Shown: positions 14,157-14,316 of the stretch, piece by piece
Position numbering within the stretch: the stretch's first letter is position 1
Layout: the number at the start of each line of letters is the position of its first letter
DNA from: Verrucomicrobia bacterium UBA6775
GTDB taxonomy: Bacteria; Verrucomicrobiota; Verrucomicrobiia; Limisphaerales; UBA1096
Length of the DNA stretch: 14,316 nt
Direction of reading: 5' to 3'
Assembly (NCBI GenBank): GCA_002453165.1
Contig: DKGH01000238.1
Span: 776 to 15,091, forward strand
Program-made: the position numbers and the translations under genes
Notes under the pieces: generated by a model
The model's input: the letters and a program-made list of their open reading frames with translations, nothing else
Database searches by the model: none
Told to the model about the DNA's origin: nothing

Positions 14157-14316
14157 ATGAAAGCAACCAAACTCTACGACCCTCTGAGCCTCTGCGCCCT
14201 CTGCGTTTTTATCACAGCCGTGCCGGCGCTTGACGCCGCCAAAAAGACCAACTTTTTGTTCTTCCTTGTCGACGACATGGGCTGGGCGGATCTCGGAGCC
14301 AACGGTAGCACGTTCC
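14157..14316 (+). CDS. Sulfatase-like gene, N-terminal part only (runs off window)
   Basis: ATG at 14157 opens a frame to the window end (53 codons). Residues 1-28 look like a signal peptide (SLCALCVFITAVPALDA), followed by KKTNFLFFLVDDMGWADLGANGS. That is the standard start of sulfatases, with the metal-binding DD pair. The CxPxR site would lie beyond the edge, so Cys- or Ser-type activity cannot be judged. The gene begins 34 bp after the previous sulfatase stop on the same strand. No Shine-Dalgarno is visible. Confidence 0.85.
   Translation, partial: MKATKLYDPLSLCALCVFITAVPALDAAKKTNFLFFLVDDMGWADLGANGSTF
14189..14206 (+). repeat. Second CCTCTGCG-type repeat-like segment in a signal-peptide region
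   Basis: CCTCTGCGCCCTCTGCGT matches the segment at 12631-12648 in 14 of 18 positions. It encodes the L-C-A-L-C part of the next sulfatase's signal peptide. The surrounding residues differ, so the shared part could be repeat-derived rather than simple gene duplication. Confidence 0.5.

Noticed and set aside
1..14316. CRISPR arrays, tRNA/rRNA genes, transposases, toxin-antitoxin or defence genes
   Set aside because: None found on either strand by reading; no spaced direct repeats, no transposase motifs and no recognisable RNA gene.

Overview
The window is GC-rich bacterial DNA, apart from one AT-rich stretch at about 7130-8270. It most resembles the Planctomycetota/Verrucomicrobiota group, and Verrucomicrobiota is my first choice. 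The reasons are a DUF1501 protein with a Tat signal, three formylglycine-type or sulfatase-like exported enzymes, weak or absent Shine-Dalgarno sequences, and the 'cacgaagaacacgaag' and 'CCTCTGTGCCCTCTGTG' kinds of dispersed repeat common in those genomes. This placement is an inference from gene content; there is no rRNA or marker gene to confirm it.

Layout. 1-1358 (-): a two-TM potassium channel with two tandem RCK-like domains, cut by the window edge. 1737-3662 (+): a fluoroacetyl-CoA-thioesterase-like hotdog protein, then a ComM/YifB AAA+ protein 3 bp downstream. 3681-3739: a strong hairpin between convergent genes. 3754-5184 (-): a DUF1501 protein, divergent from 5290-7173 (+), a secreted sulfatase with a HEAT-like C-terminal region. 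7266-8120 (-): a membrane-anchored ankyrin-repeat protein in the AT-rich island. 8271-9359 (+): a CelD/FemAB-like GNAT acyltransferase, convergent with a minus-strand pair. That pair is a GlpD-like FAD enzyme (12134-10596) and a DegT/DnrJ aminotransferase (10615-9356), overlapping by 20 bp. 12236-12523 (-): a small two-TM protein. 12599-14122 (+): a second secreted sulfatase. 14157 to the end (+): the start of a third sulfatase-like gene.

How the genes may work together. The sulfatases and DUF1501 protein fit a sulfated-polysaccharide-degrading lifestyle, with enzymes working outside the cytoplasm. The FAD enzyme and aminotransferase look like a two-step 'oxidise a hydroxyl, then transaminate the ketone' unit. 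The neighbouring GNAT could acylate the resulting amine in a surface or storage molecule (hypothesis).

The most striking structure is not a gene. A perfect palindrome with core CTTGGCCAAG, usually extended to CGCTTGGCCAAGCG, occurs seven times in 14.3 kb, both between and inside genes, where by base composition far fewer than one is expected. It is absent from the ankyrin/GNAT segment. One copy encodes the signal-peptide cleavage region of the first sulfatase. The signal peptides of the other two sulfatases appear to be built from a different dispersed repeat.
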